Shown: positions 30,116 to 38,729 of the stretch, in pieces
Numbering within the stretch: position 1 is the stretch's first letter
Layout: each line of letters opens with the position of its first letter
Assembly (NCBI RefSeq): GCF_000743715.1
Contig: NZ_JQEY01000001.1
Span: forward strand, 701,665-765,664
Length of the DNA: 64,000 bases
From: Palleronia rufa
GTDB lineage: Bacteria; Pseudomonadota; Alphaproteobacteria; Rhodobacterales; Rhodobacteraceae
Direction of reading: 5' to 3'
Program-made: the position numbers and the translations under genes
Notes under the pieces: generated by a model
Databases searched by the model: none
What the model saw: only the letters and a program-made list of their open reading frames with translations
What the model was told of the DNA's origin: nothing

Positions 30116-31564
30116 TCAGGACCTGTGGCGGTCCTGCTGTGCCGCGCGAAGGGCGGCAAATCGGTCGGACCGCGCGCGGAGCGCGTCGGCAATGTCGGGG
30201 TCCGGCGCAACGGTACGGGCGATGCCGGGCGGCGCGCAGATCTCCGATGCCAGGCGCCCCGCGGCCAGCGCACCCAGCCGCGCCGCGCCCAGCGCCGCGC
30301 CGTGCTCTCCGGCGGCCGGAACATCGACCTCGACCCTGAGCGCCGCGGCGATGAGGGCCAGCCAGTAGGCCGAGCGCGATCCCCCGCCCACCGCCGTGAT
30401 CCGCTCAAGCGACGTGCCGGCTTTCGCCAGCGCCGCAAGGTTCTCGCGCAGCGCCAGTGTCACGCCTTCGAGCACCGCCCGCGTCAGGTCGGCCCGTCCG
30501 GTCGCATGGGTCAGCCCGTCGAACGTGCCGGTCAGGCCGGGGTCGTTGTGGGGCGTCCGCTCGCCCGAGAGATACGGCAAAAAGGTCACGGCCCCGGGCG
30601 CCATGGGCGTGTCCCCGATCTCATCCGCCAGCGCCCCGGCCGTCGCGCCGGTCACACCTGACAGCCAGTCCAGCGCCGAGGCGGCGGAGAGGATCACGCC
30701 CATCTGATGCCACCGGCCCGGCAACGCATGGCAGAACGTATGGACCGCGCTTTCCGCGTTGGGCCGGAAGCCCTGCGTCGCCGCGAAGAGCACGCCGGAG
30801 GTGCCCAGCGACACGAACCCCTCCCCCTCCTGCGTGACGCCGACGCCCACCGCGGTCGCCGCGTTGTCGCCGGCGCCGCCCGCGACCGGCACATCCGCCG
30901 CGATACCCCAGCGCCGGGCCAGCTCCGCGCGCAGCCCGCCCGACGGCTCGGACCCCTCGACCAGCGCCGGCATCTGCGCGCGCTCCAGCCCCGTGGCGGC
31001 CAGGCAATCGTCGGACCAGTCCCGCCTGTCCATGTCCAGCCAGCTGGTTCCGGCGGCATCCGACATCTCTGACACATGCGCGCCGGTCAGCCACAGGCGC
31101 AGGTAGTCCTTGGGCAGCAGGACCTTGGCGATACGGTCGAACAGGTCCGGCTCATGGCTGCGCATCCAGGCGATCTTGGGCGCGGTGAAGCCGGGAAAGA
31201 CGATATTTCCGGTGATCTCGCGGAACGGTCCTTCGGCGTCCATCCGCGCCGCCTCTTCGTGGGCGCGGCCGTCGTTCCACAGGATCGCGGGGCGCAGCAC
31301 GGTGTCCGCAGCGTCGAGGCAGGCCGCCCCGTGCATCTGCCCCGACAGGCCGATCCCCGCGACGCCCGACAGGCTGTGCGCAGCCGACAGCCGGTCGAGC
31401 GCGCCGCCGGCCGCCGCGATCCAGTCGGCGGGATCCTGCTCGGACCAGAGCGGCTCCGGGCGGCTGACCGTCAGCGCCGCCCCGCTCTGTGCGACCACCG
31501 CGCCATCCCCGTCGATCAAAAGCGCCTTGACCCCCGACGTGCCCAGATCCAGTCCCAGATACAT
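30116..31564 (-). CDS. xylB: Xylulokinase XylB
   Basis: FGGY kinase (482 aa) phosphorylating D-xylulose to xylulose 5-phosphate. It has the ATP/sugar motif GLDLGTSGVKALL with Asp6, the xylulose-binding GQMHG loop (75-79) and catalytic Asp233 (GGAGDNAATAVG), the same spacing as in E. coli XylB. ATG 31564 was chosen over an upstream start at 31630 since it begins the fold directly. It diverges from the lldD-like gene over 122 bases. No xylA or xylose transporter is in the window. Confidence 0.92.
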   Translation of the reverse strand: MYLGLDLGTSGVKALLIDGDGAVVAQSGAALTVSRPEPLWSEQDPADWIAAAGGALDRLSAAHSLSGVAGIGLSGQMHGAACLDAADTVLRPAILWNDGRAHEEAARMDAEGPFREITGNIVFPGFTAPKIAWMRSHEPDLFDRIAKVLLPKDYLRLWLTGAHVSEMSDAAGTSWLDMDRRDWSDDCLAATGLERAQMPALVEGSEPSGGLRAELARRWGIAADVPVAGGAGDNAATAVGVGVTQEGEGFVSLGTSGVLFAATQGFRPNAESAVHTFCHALPGRWHQMGVILSAASALDWLSGVTGATAGALADEIGDTPMAPGAVTFLPYLSGERTPHNDPGLTGTFDGLTHATGRADLTRAVLEGVTLALRENLAALAKAGTSLERITAVGGGSRSAYWLALIAAALRVEVDVPAAGEHGAALGAARLGALAAGRLASEICAPPGIARTVAPDPDIADALRARSDRFAALRAAQQDRHRS

Positions 31565-31686
31565 GACGCCCCTTCCAGTTTCCGCGCGTCCTCTTTGACA
31601 CGGCCGACCCGCCCGCGCCAGCGCCCGCACCGGTTGCGGCCCGCGCCTGCCCCGCTACATCCAGCCGGGACGAAAGGATCACCCCC

Positions 31687-32847
31687 ATGCCGCTGCGCCT
31701 GCGCGACTGCCACAATTTCCACGATTTTCGTGACCTGGCAAAGCGCCGCCTGCCGGGGCCGATCTTCGACTACATCGACGGCGCAGCCGACGATGAGGTG
31801 ACGCGGGCCCGCAACACCGCCGCCTTCGATGAGGTGGACCTGGTGCCCAACGTGCTGAGGGGCGTCGAGGCGGTGGACCTGACCACGCGGGTTCTGGGCC
31901 AGACGCTCGATCTGCCGGTCTATTGTTCGCCCACCGCGCTGCAGCGGCTCTTTCACCACGACGGAGAGCGTGCCACCGCCGCCGCCGCCGCGCGGTTCGG
32001 CACCATGTTCGGCGTTTCGTCCCTGGGCACAGTGTCGCTGGAGGAGGTTCGCAAGAAACACGCCACGCCGCAGGTCTACCAGTTCTATTTCCACAAGGAC
32101 CGGGGGCTCAACCGCGCCATGATGGAGCGCGCCAAGGAGGCCGGGGTCGAGGTGATGATGCTGACCGTGGACAGCATCACCGGCGGCAACCGGGAGCGCG
32201 ACAAGCGCACCGGCTTCTCGATCCCGTTCAAGCTGAACCTGAAGGGACTGTCCCAGTTCGTGATGAAGCCGCAGTGGGGGATCAACTACGTCACGCACGA
32301 CTCCTTCTCGCTGCCGCAGCTCGACGGGCATGTGGACATGGGCGGCGGTGCGGCGTCGATCGGCCAGTATTTCACCGACATGCTGGACCCGTCGATGGAC
32401 TGGGACGACGTGGCGCAGATGGTCGATTTCTGGGGCGGGCCGTTCTGCCTCAAGGGGATCATGGCGGCAGAGGATGCGGTCCGCGCGGCGGGGATCGGCT
32501 GCGCCGGTGTGGTGATCTCTAACCACGGCGGCCGGCAGCTCGACGGGTCCCGCGCGCCGTTCGACCAGCTGGAAGAGGTCGTTCAGGCCGCCGGCGACCG
32601 TCTGGACGTGATCCTCGATTCGGGCGTCACGCGGGGCACGCATGTCCTGAAGGCGCTGTCGCTGGGCGCCAAGGCGGTGGGGCTGGGGCGCTACTATCTG
32701 TTTCCGCTGGCCGCCGCCGGGCAGCCGGGGGTCGAACGCGCGCTGGACCTGATGCGCGATGAGCTCACGCGGGACATGCGGCTGATGGGCCGGACCCGGA
32801 TCGACCAGTTGACGGCTGACAACCTGCGCGACCGGAGGCCGCACTGA
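31687..32847 (+). CDS. lldD: FMN-dependent alpha-hydroxyacid dehydrogenase (L-lactate dehydrogenase LldD-like)
   Basis: Oxidises an (S)-2-hydroxyacid, most likely L-lactate, passing electrons to quinone or oxygen. The 386-aa protein shows the family order: substrate/FMN segment PIFDYIDGAADDE, LPVYCSPTALQRLFH, YQFYFHKDRG, LTVDSITGGNRERD and the catalytic box ISNHGGRQLDGSRAP, ending in LGAKAVGLGRYYLFPLAAAG. A close relative such as glycolate or mandelate dehydrogenase cannot be ruled out. Confidence 0.86.
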   Translation: MPLRLRDCHNFHDFRDLAKRRLPGPIFDYIDGAADDEVTRARNTAAFDEVDLVPNVLRGVEAVDLTTRVLGQTLDLPVYCSPTALQRLFHHDGERATAAAAARFGTMFGVSSLGTVSLEEVRKKHATPQVYQFYFHKDRGLNRAMMERAKEAGVEVMMLTVDSITGGNRERDKRTGFSIPFKLNLKGLSQFVMKPQWGINYVTHDSFSLPQLDGHVDMGGGAASIGQYFTDMLDPSMDWDDVAQMVDFWGGPFCLKGIMAAEDAVRAAGIGCAGVVISNHGGRQLDGSRAPFDQLEEVVQAAGDRLDVILDSGVTRGTHVLKALSLGAKAVGLGRYYLFPLAAAGQPGVERALDLMRDELTRDMRLMGRTRIDQLTADNLRDRRPH

Positions 32848-32901
32848 CGGCTTGCGCCGCGCGGCGACACGGCGTTCGATGCAGGCTGGGGAGGACACGA
32901 C

Positions 32902-33360
32902 ATGGCCGGACTGTGGTTCGAGGATTTCGACAACGGCATGGTCTTCGACCATGAATGGACCCGCACGATCACCGAGACCGACAATCGCTGGTTCTCTCTA
33001 CTGACCATGAACCCGCAGCCGCTGCATATCGACGCCCATGCCGCCGCGCGGACCGAATTCGGGCGTCCCATCGTCAACTCGCTCTTCACGCTGGGCTGCA
33101 TGGTGGGGATGAGCGTCCACGACACCACGCTGAACACCACCGTCGCCAACCTCGGCATGACGGACGTCAAGTTCCCCCATCCGCTGTTCGAGGGCGACAC
33201 GATCCGCGTCCGCACCACAGTGCTGTCGAAACGCGACAGCGCGTCGCGGCCCGACGACGGCATCGTCACCTTCCGCCATGAGTGCTACAATCAGGACGAT
33301 GTGTTGTGCGGCACCTGCGACCGCGCCGCCCTGATGAGGAAACGGCCCGGCACGGGCTGA
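32902..33360 (+). CDS. MaoC-family acyl-CoA hydratase
   Basis: Single hot-dog hydratase, 152 aa. The hydratase loop reads WFSLLTMNPQPLHIDAHAA, close to the TLLTQN-x-x-PIHFD pattern of mesaconyl-CoA hydratases rather than the GDxNPIH of enoyl-CoA hydratases. It lies 20 bases upstream of an acyl-CoA dehydrogenase and two genes before a citramalyl/malyl-CoA lyase-like gene, so a role hydrating a methyl-branched or dicarboxylic enoyl-CoA is likely. Confidence 0.85.
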   Translation: MAGLWFEDFDNGMVFDHEWTRTITETDNRWFSLLTMNPQPLHIDAHAAARTEFGRPIVNSLFTLGCMVGMSVHDTTLNTTVANLGMTDVKFPHPLFEGDTIRVRTTVLSKRDSASRPDDGIVTFRHECYNQDDVLCGTCDRAALMRKRPGTG

Positions 33361-33380
33361 CCAACCCGAGGAATCTGCCC

Positions 33381-34556
33381 ATGAACGCCGAGACCGGCTT
33401 TGCCACCGCCCACGACAGTCCCGTTCTCTTCGACGAGACCCACCGGATGCTGCGTGACCAGATCCGCCGCTTCGTCGCGGCGGAGATCACCCCCCACGGC
33501 GATGCCTGGGAGGCCGCGGGCGCCATCCCGCGCGACCTGATCCGCAAGATGGGCGATCTGGGGTTCCTGGGCATCCGTTATCCGGAGGCCATCGGCGGCT
33601 CGGAGATGGACGAACGCGCCACCGTCATCTGGGCGGAAGAGCTGGGACGCTCGACCTATTCGGGGGTGGCGATCTCGGCGCTGGTCCATACGGACATGGC
33701 GTCGATCCACATCTTCAACGCCGGAACGGAGGCGCAGAAGGAAAAGTGGCTGCCGAAATGCGTCACCGGAGAGACCCTGACCGCCATCGCCGTGTCCGAG
33801 CCGGGTGCCGGGTCCGACGTCAAGGGGATCTCGACCCGCGCGCGACGCGACGGGGACGACTGGGTGCTGAACGGTGCCAAGCTCTACATCACCAACGGCG
33901 TCAACGCCGATCTCTACTGCGTCGCGGCCAAGACCGACCCCGAGGCGCGGCCCAGCCAGTCGGTAACCATGTTCGTCGTCGAGAAGGACACGCCCGGCTT
34001 CACCGTGTCCCGCGCGCTCGACAAGCACGGCTGGCGCTGTTCCGACACGGCCGAGCTGTCGTTCGTCGATGCGCGCGTGCCGGCCGCGAACATGCTGGGC
34101 GCCCAGGGCCGCGGCTTCTACGAGATCATGAAGAACTTCCAGAACGAACGTCTGGTGATCGGCGCCATGGCCATGGGCGAATCCCAGGCCGCGCTGGAAC
34201 TGACGGTGGCGTACCTCAAGGAGCGCAAGGCCTTCGGCGCGCCGTTGTGGGAGAAACAGGCGATCCGGCAGCGTCTGGCGATGCTGGCCGCCCGGGTCGA
34301 GGCCTGCCGGCAGATGATCTATTCCACCGCCGCGCGGGCCGCGGGCGGTGAGGATGTCGTGCGCGAGGTGTCGATGATCAAGGCGCTGGCGGGCGAGCTG
34401 GTGAACGAGGTCATGTACGATTGCGTCCAGTTCCACGGCGGCATGGGCTTCATGCGCGAGAGCACCATCGAGAGGATGTCCCGCGACGCGCGGGTGCAAT
34501 CCATCGGCGGGGGTGCCACGGAGGTGATGCTGGAAGAGGTGGCGAAGCGGATGTGA
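33381..34556 (+). CDS. Acyl-CoA dehydrogenase
   Basis: FAD-dependent dehydrogenase of 391 aa with normal single-domain length. Family markers are AVSEPGAGSDVKGI (flavin/substrate loop), LNGAKLYITNG, RQRLAMLAARVEACR and the C-terminal QFHGGMGFMRESTIERMSRDARV region followed by SIGGGATEVM. The start ATG at 33381 follows GAGGAA. Between a MaoC hydratase and a CoA-ester lyase it probably desaturates the CoA thioester that MaoC then hydrates. The substrate chain cannot be read from sequence. Confidence 0.9.
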   Translation: MNAETGFATAHDSPVLFDETHRMLRDQIRRFVAAEITPHGDAWEAAGAIPRDLIRKMGDLGFLGIRYPEAIGGSEMDERATVIWAEELGRSTYSGVAISALVHTDMASIHIFNAGTEAQKEKWLPKCVTGETLTAIAVSEPGAGSDVKGISTRARRDGDDWVLNGAKLYITNGVNADLYCVAAKTDPEARPSQSVTMFVVEKDTPGFTVSRALDKHGWRCSDTAELSFVDARVPAANMLGAQGRGFYEIMKNFQNERLVIGAMAMGESQAALELTVAYLKERKAFGAPLWEKQAIRQRLAMLAARVEACRQMIYSTAARAAGGEDVVREVSMIKALAGELVNEVMYDCVQFHGGMGFMRESTIERMSRDARVQSIGGGATEVMLEEVAKRM

Positions 34557-34561
34557 ACGGG

Positions 34562-35407
34562 ATGGCTTACCGCTCCTGGCTGTTCGTTCCAGGCGACAGC
34601 ATGGCCAAGATGGAAAAGGCCGCCGGGTCTGAGGCCGACGCGCTGATTCTCGACCTGGAGGATTCGGTCGCCGCCGGTGCCAAGCCCGCGGCGCGCGAGG
34701 CCGCGGCGGCCTTTCTGGGCCGGCCCGCGCCCATGGCGCGTTTCGTGCGGGTCAACGCGCTCGACACCGGGCTGGCCGAGGCGGACGTGGCCGCCGTCCA
34801 GCCCGCCCAGCCGGACGGCTACGTGCTGCCGAAATGTGCAGGCCCAGAGGATGTCGAGACTTTGGCCCGGCTCATCGACGCGGGCGGCACGGGCGGGCAG
34901 CCCATCCTGCCCATCGCGACCGAGACGCCCCGCGCGGTGCAGGCGCTGATGGCGCGCGACTGGACCCATCCCCGTCTGGTCGGCCTGTCCTGGGGCGCCG
35001 AAGACCTGGCCGCCGAGCTGGGGGCCTTGTCGAACAAGGACGCCAAGGGGCGCTTTCACTCGCCCTTCGTGCTGGCCCGCGACGCGATGCTCATGGCCGC
35101 CAGGGCCGCGGGCGTCCCGGCCATCGACACGGTCTATACCGATTTCCGCGACCCGGGCGGGCTGGACGCCGAAGCGCGCGCCGCGCTCGAGGTCGGCTTC
35201 GCCGGCAAGCTGGCCATCCACCCGGCACAATGCGCAACGATCAACCAGACCTTCACCCCGTCCGAAGACAGCCTTGCCTGGGCCCGGGCGGTCGTCGCGG
35301 CGATGGAGGCCGCCGGCGGCGGCGTGGCGCAGCTGCATGGACGGATGCTGGACCAGCCGCATCTGAAGCAGGCGCGCGCGCTTCTGGCACGGGCCGGCCG
35401 GGACTGA
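34562..35407 (+). CDS. CoA-ester lyase (HpcH/HpaI aldolase / citrate lyase beta family)
   Basis: A 281-aa TIM-barrel lyase starting MAYRSWLFVPGDSM, with Mg-binding acidic residues in LILDLEDSVA, the CoA-binding PKCAGPEDV segment and SWGAEDLAAELGA. Relatives cleave malyl-CoA, citramalyl-CoA or beta-methylmalyl-CoA, or act as malyl-CoA thioesterase. ATG 34562 is preferred; a GTG at 34553 overlapping the previous stop (GTGA) would add three residues. It is the third gene of a compact MaoC/dehydrogenase/lyase operon. Confidence 0.88.
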   Translation: MAYRSWLFVPGDSMAKMEKAAGSEADALILDLEDSVAAGAKPAAREAAAAFLGRPAPMARFVRVNALDTGLAEADVAAVQPAQPDGYVLPKCAGPEDVETLARLIDAGGTGGQPILPIATETPRAVQALMARDWTHPRLVGLSWGAEDLAAELGALSNKDAKGRFHSPFVLARDAMLMAARAAGVPAIDTVYTDFRDPGGLDAEARAALEVGFAGKLAIHPAQCATINQTFTPSEDSLAWARAVVAAMEAAGGGVAQLHGRMLDQPHLKQARALLARAGRD

Positions 35408-35474
35408 TCCCCCGCAACCCGCGCGGGAAGGTCTGCATGATTTTGCAAAAGAACGTGGCGACGGACATCGCATC

Positions 35475-35486
35475 CGTTCCGGAACG
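35475..35486. promoter_or_regulatory. Palindromic operator candidate upstream of tupB
   Basis: A perfect 12-bp palindrome CGTTCCGGAACG lies 64 bases upstream of tupB, flanked by the near-repeats GCATCCG on both sides (35470-35476 and 35491-35497). Position and symmetry suggest a regulator site for the tup operon, possibly for the operon's own HTH regulator. This is inference only. Confidence 0.35.
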
Positions 35487-35549
35487 CATTGCATCCGCTG
35501 GGATTGTCGCCCTATCCTGCTACGAACGGGCAGCTACGGGTGGTAAATC

Positions 35550-36257
35550 TTGCAGGATTTCGGCAGTTCCTTCGCCCTTGCGTTCCGGCTCGTGCTGTCC
35601 GGCGATGCGGACCTGATCGAGATCGTGCTTCTGTCCCTGCGGGTCAGCCTGAGCGCCGCCGCGCTGGCCTGCGCCATCGGCCTGCCGCTGGGCGCGCTGA
35701 TCGCCGTGGCGCGGTTCCGCGGACGGGAGGCGCTGATCGTGGTCCTGAACGCGCTCATGGGGTTGCCGCCTGTGGTGGTGGGTCTGGTCGTCTACCTCCA
35801 GCTTTCGCGCGCCGGTCCGCTGGGCTTTCTGGGTCTGCTCTATACGCCCACCGCGATGATCCTGGCGCAGACCATCCTGATCGCGCCGATCGTCGCGGCG
35901 CTGTCGCGGCAGGTGCTCCAGGACATGCACGGCGAATACGACGAGCAGTTCCGGTCTCTCGCCCTCACAAGGGGAAGGGCCGTGCGCGCGCTTCTGTGGG
36001 ATGCGCGCTTCGCGCTGGTGACCGTCGCGCTGGCAGGGTTCGGGCGCGCGGTGGCAGAGGTCGGGGCCGTCATCATCGTCGGCGGCAACATCGACCACCT
36101 GACGCGGGTGATGACCACCGCCATCGCGCTGGAAACGTCACAGGGCGACCTGTCGATGGCGCTGGCGCTGGGTATCGTGCTGATGGTCCTTGCGCTGGGG
36201 GTCAACGCGGTGGTGCAGACCGTGCAACTGTCCGCCGCCAGGCGATCCCATGGCTGA
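35550..36257 (+). CDS. tupB: Tungstate ABC transporter permease TupB
   Basis: Inner-membrane permease (235 aa) with five to six hydrophobic segments and the cytoplasmic coupling loop around EYDEQFRSLALTRGRAVRALLW. The segment AGFGRAVAEVGAVIIVGGNI is typical of TupB/WtpB-type permeases. It begins with TTG (LQDFGSSFALAF); no nearby ATG would preserve the first helix. It overlaps tupC by 8 bases. Confidence 0.88.
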   Translation: MQDFGSSFALAFRLVLSGDADLIEIVLLSLRVSLSAAALACAIGLPLGALIAVARFRGREALIVVLNALMGLPPVVVGLVVYLQLSRAGPLGFLGLLYTPTAMILAQTILIAPIVAALSRQVLQDMHGEYDEQFRSLALTRGRAVRALLWDARFALVTVALAGFGRAVAEVGAVIIVGGNIDHLTRVMTTAIALETSQGDLSMALALGIVLMVLALGVNAVVQTVQLSAARRSHG

Positions 36258-36963
36258 GCCTCCGCTTCTTCCGCTGACCCTGCGCGGCGTGCGGCTGTCC
36301 CGCGGCGGCGCCGACCGGCTTCATGGGGTGGATCTGGACCTGGCCCCCGGCGGATGCACGGTGGTGATGGGTCCGAACGGCGCCGGCAAGAGCCTGCTGC
36401 TGAAGGTTCTGCACGGGCTGGAGACGCCCGGCGCCGGACGCATCGACTGGAACGGACAGGCACCCGGCCCTGCCGTGACGCGCCGGCAGGCCATGGTTTT
36501 CCAGGCGCCGGTGCTTTTGCGCCGGTCGGTGGCCGCGAACCTGGATTTCGTGCTGCCCCGCCACGCCCAGGCCCGCCGCGACGACCTGCTGGCCCATGTC
36601 GGCCTGTCGGACAAGGCCGCGACGCCCGCCCGGCGGCTGTCGGGCGGCGAGCAGCAGCGCCTGGCGCTGGCCCGCGCCCTGGCGACGGAACCGGAGATCC
36701 TGTTTCTGGACGAACCGACCGCCAGCCTCGACCCCGCGGCCTGCCTGCAGATCGAACGGCTGGTGCTGAAGGCCCGTGCCGCCGGCACGCGGATCGTCTT
36801 TGTCACCCATAACGCAGGGCAAGCGCGGCGGCTGGCCGACGACGTGGTGTTCCTGCACCGCGGCCGGGTGGTCGAGCACAGTCCCGCCGCGCGCTTCTTT
36901 CCCACCCCCGCAACCCAGGCCGCCAAAGACCACATCGAAGGCCGCATCGTCCTTTCCCATTGA
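36250..36963 (+). CDS. tupC: Tungstate ABC transporter ATPase TupC
   Basis: ATP-binding subunit, 237 aa, with Walker A (GPNGAGKS), Q-loop (VFQAPVLLRRSV), signature LSGGEQQR and Walker B (ILFLDEPTASLD). It overlaps the end of tupB and precedes tupA by 10 bases. The gene order B-C-A differs from the more common A-B-C. Confidence 0.9.
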   Translation: MAEPPLLPLTLRGVRLSRGGADRLHGVDLDLAPGGCTVVMGPNGAGKSLLLKVLHGLETPGAGRIDWNGQAPGPAVTRRQAMVFQAPVLLRRSVAANLDFVLPRHAQARRDDLLAHVGLSDKAATPARRLSGGEQQRLALARALATEPEILFLDEPTASLDPAACLQIERLVLKARAAGTRIVFVTHNAGQARRLADDVVFLHRGRVVEHSPAARFFPTPATQAAKDHIEGRIVLSH

Positions 36964-36973
36964 GGCACATACC

Positions 36974-37789
36974 ATGACACCGATCCCCCTCATCGCCGCC
37001 GCGCTGATCGCCCTTGGCACCCCGGCCCTCGCCCAGACCCGGCCCATCGTGGTGCAATCCACGACCTCGACAGCCAATTCCGGGCTCTATGATGCGATCC
37101 TGCCGGCCTTCGAAGCCGAGACGGGCATCGATGTCCGCGTGGTCGCGGTGGGCACCGGACAGGCCATCGAGAACGCCCGAAACTGTGACGGCGACGTGCT
37201 GCTTGTCCACGCCAAGCCGGATGAAGAGGCCTTCGTGGCCGATGGTTACGGAACCTCCCGCACCGACTTGATGTATAACGATTTTGTCATCGTCGGCCCG
37301 GCGGACGACCCGGCGGGGCTGGCCGGCGCGGATGCCGCCGCCGCCCTGGCGCGGTTGGCCGGATCCGGCGCGCTCTTTGCGTCGCGCGGCGACGAGTCCG
37401 GCACCCACAAGGCAGAGATGGCGCTGTGGCAGGCGGCCGGGATCGACCCGTCCGAAGGGTCCGGCGACTGGTACCGCGAGACCGGGTCGGGCATGGGCGC
37501 GACCCTCAACGCCGCCGTCGGCATGGATGCCTACACGCTCACCGACCGGGCGACATGGGTCAGCTTCGCCAACCCGCAGTCCCACCGGATCTGGGTCGAG
37601 GGCGACCCCGCGCTCTTCAACCAGTACGGGGTGATCCCGGTGTCGCCCCGGGCCTGCCCGTCCGTCCACACGCAAGAGGCGCAGACCTTCGTCGACTGGC
37701 TGGTGTCGGCGGAAGGTCAGGCGGCCATCGCGGGGTTCGAGGTGAACGGCCAGCAGCTCTTTCACCCCAACGCGCCGGCGCCATCATGA
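36974..37789 (+). CDS. tupA: Tungstate-binding periplasmic protein TupA
   Basis: A 271-aa substrate-binding protein with a signal peptide ending at ALA-Q near residue 20. The mature protein begins with VVQSTTSTANSGLYDAILP, which matches the TTTSTENSGL oxyanion motif of TupA, and has SRGDESGTHKAE and GMDAYTLTDRATW segments typical of tungstate-binding proteins. Tungstate would supply W-pterin enzymes such as formate dehydrogenase. The stop overlaps the regulator gene start (ATGA). Confidence 0.92.
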   Translation: MTPIPLIAAALIALGTPALAQTRPIVVQSTTSTANSGLYDAILPAFEAETGIDVRVVAVGTGQAIENARNCDGDVLLVHAKPDEEAFVADGYGTSRTDLMYNDFVIVGPADDPAGLAGADAAAALARLAGSGALFASRGDESGTHKAEMALWQAAGIDPSEGSGDWYRETGSGMGATLNAAVGMDAYTLTDRATWVSFANPQSHRIWVEGDPALFNQYGVIPVSPRACPSVHTQEAQTFVDWLVSAEGQAAIAGFEVNGQQLFHPNAPAPS

Positions 37790-38658
37790 CCGCGCCCGAC
37801 TACCTGACCGTGCCGGAACTGGCCCATCTGCTGCGCGTGAAAGAGCGCAAGGTGTACGATCTGGCCGCGTCCGGGACGGTGCCGTGCTCGCGCGCGACGG
37901 GCAAGCTGCTGTTCCCCGCCGACGCCGTGCGCGCCTGGATCGAGGCCGCCTCTTCCGGGCCGGGCGTCGCCCCCTCGGCGCGCCCCGCGGTGCTGCTGGG
38001 CAGCCACGATCCGCTGCTGGACTGGGCGCTGCGGCAGTCCCGGGCCGGGCTCGCCAGCTATCTCGACGGCAGCCGAGACGGGCTGGCGCGGTTCCGCGCC
38101 CGGGAGGGGGTCGCCGCCGGGCTGCACCTGCTGGACCCGGAAACGGGCACCTGGAACGTCTGGGCCGCGCAAGAGACCTGCGGCGACGGAAACGCGGCGC
38201 TGATCCATGTCGCGCGCCGCCAGCGCGGGCTGATCCTGGGGCGCGACGAAACGGGCGTGTCGGGCGTCGCCGACCTTGCGGGCCGCCGCGTCGTCCCGCG
38301 GCAGGCCGGATCGGGGGCGCAGATCCTCTGGCAGGTAGAAGCGGAACGCGCGGGGCTGACGGCGGACGACCTGCCCGCCACCCCGGTCGCACGGAGCGAG
38401 GCCGACGCCGCCGAGGCGGTGGCCGACGGGCGCGCCGACGCGGCCTTCGGCCTTGCCGCGTTGGCGCGGCGCTACGGGCTGGGGTTCGTCCCGGTGATCG
38501 AGGAGCGGTTCGACCTGCTGGTGGACCGCGCCGCGTGGTTCGATCCGCCGCTCCAGCGCCTGATGGACTTCTGCCGCGGCGCGGAGTTCCGCGCGATGGC
38601 CTCCTCCCTTTCGGGGTATGACCTGACCTATTCGGGGCAGGTTGTCTGGAACGCCTGA
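37786..38658 (+). CDS. HTH regulator with substrate-binding-protein-like sensor domain
   Basis: A 290-aa one-component regulator. Residues 4-50 are an excisionase/MerR-like winged helix (YLTVPELAHLLRVKERKVYDL, cited in part), and residues 60-285 form a periplasmic-binding-protein-like domain (PF12727 type) without signal peptide, so the sensor is cytosolic. It is translationally coupled to tupA (ATGA). The context suggests that it senses tungstate or molybdate and controls the tup operon, perhaps through the palindrome at 35475. Confidence 0.85.
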   Translation: MTAPDYLTVPELAHLLRVKERKVYDLAASGTVPCSRATGKLLFPADAVRAWIEAASSGPGVAPSARPAVLLGSHDPLLDWALRQSRAGLASYLDGSRDGLARFRAREGVAAGLHLLDPETGTWNVWAAQETCGDGNAALIHVARRQRGLILGRDETGVSGVADLAGRRVVPRQAGSGAQILWQVEAERAGLTADDLPATPVARSEADAAEAVADGRADAAFGLAALARRYGLGFVPVIEERFDLLVDRAAWFDPPLQRLMDFCRGAEFRAMASSLSGYDLTYSGQVVWNA

Positions 38659-38729
38659 ACCAACTGCGCACTGGACCCCCGGCCGGCAATCCGCGACGTC
38701 AGGGCAGGAATTTCTACCTGGAGTCTTCC

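Noticed and set aside
29416-30339. 307-codon plus-strand frame after galM
   Set aside because: Arg/Pro-rich, overlaps the 3' end of xylB on the other strand and has no motif.
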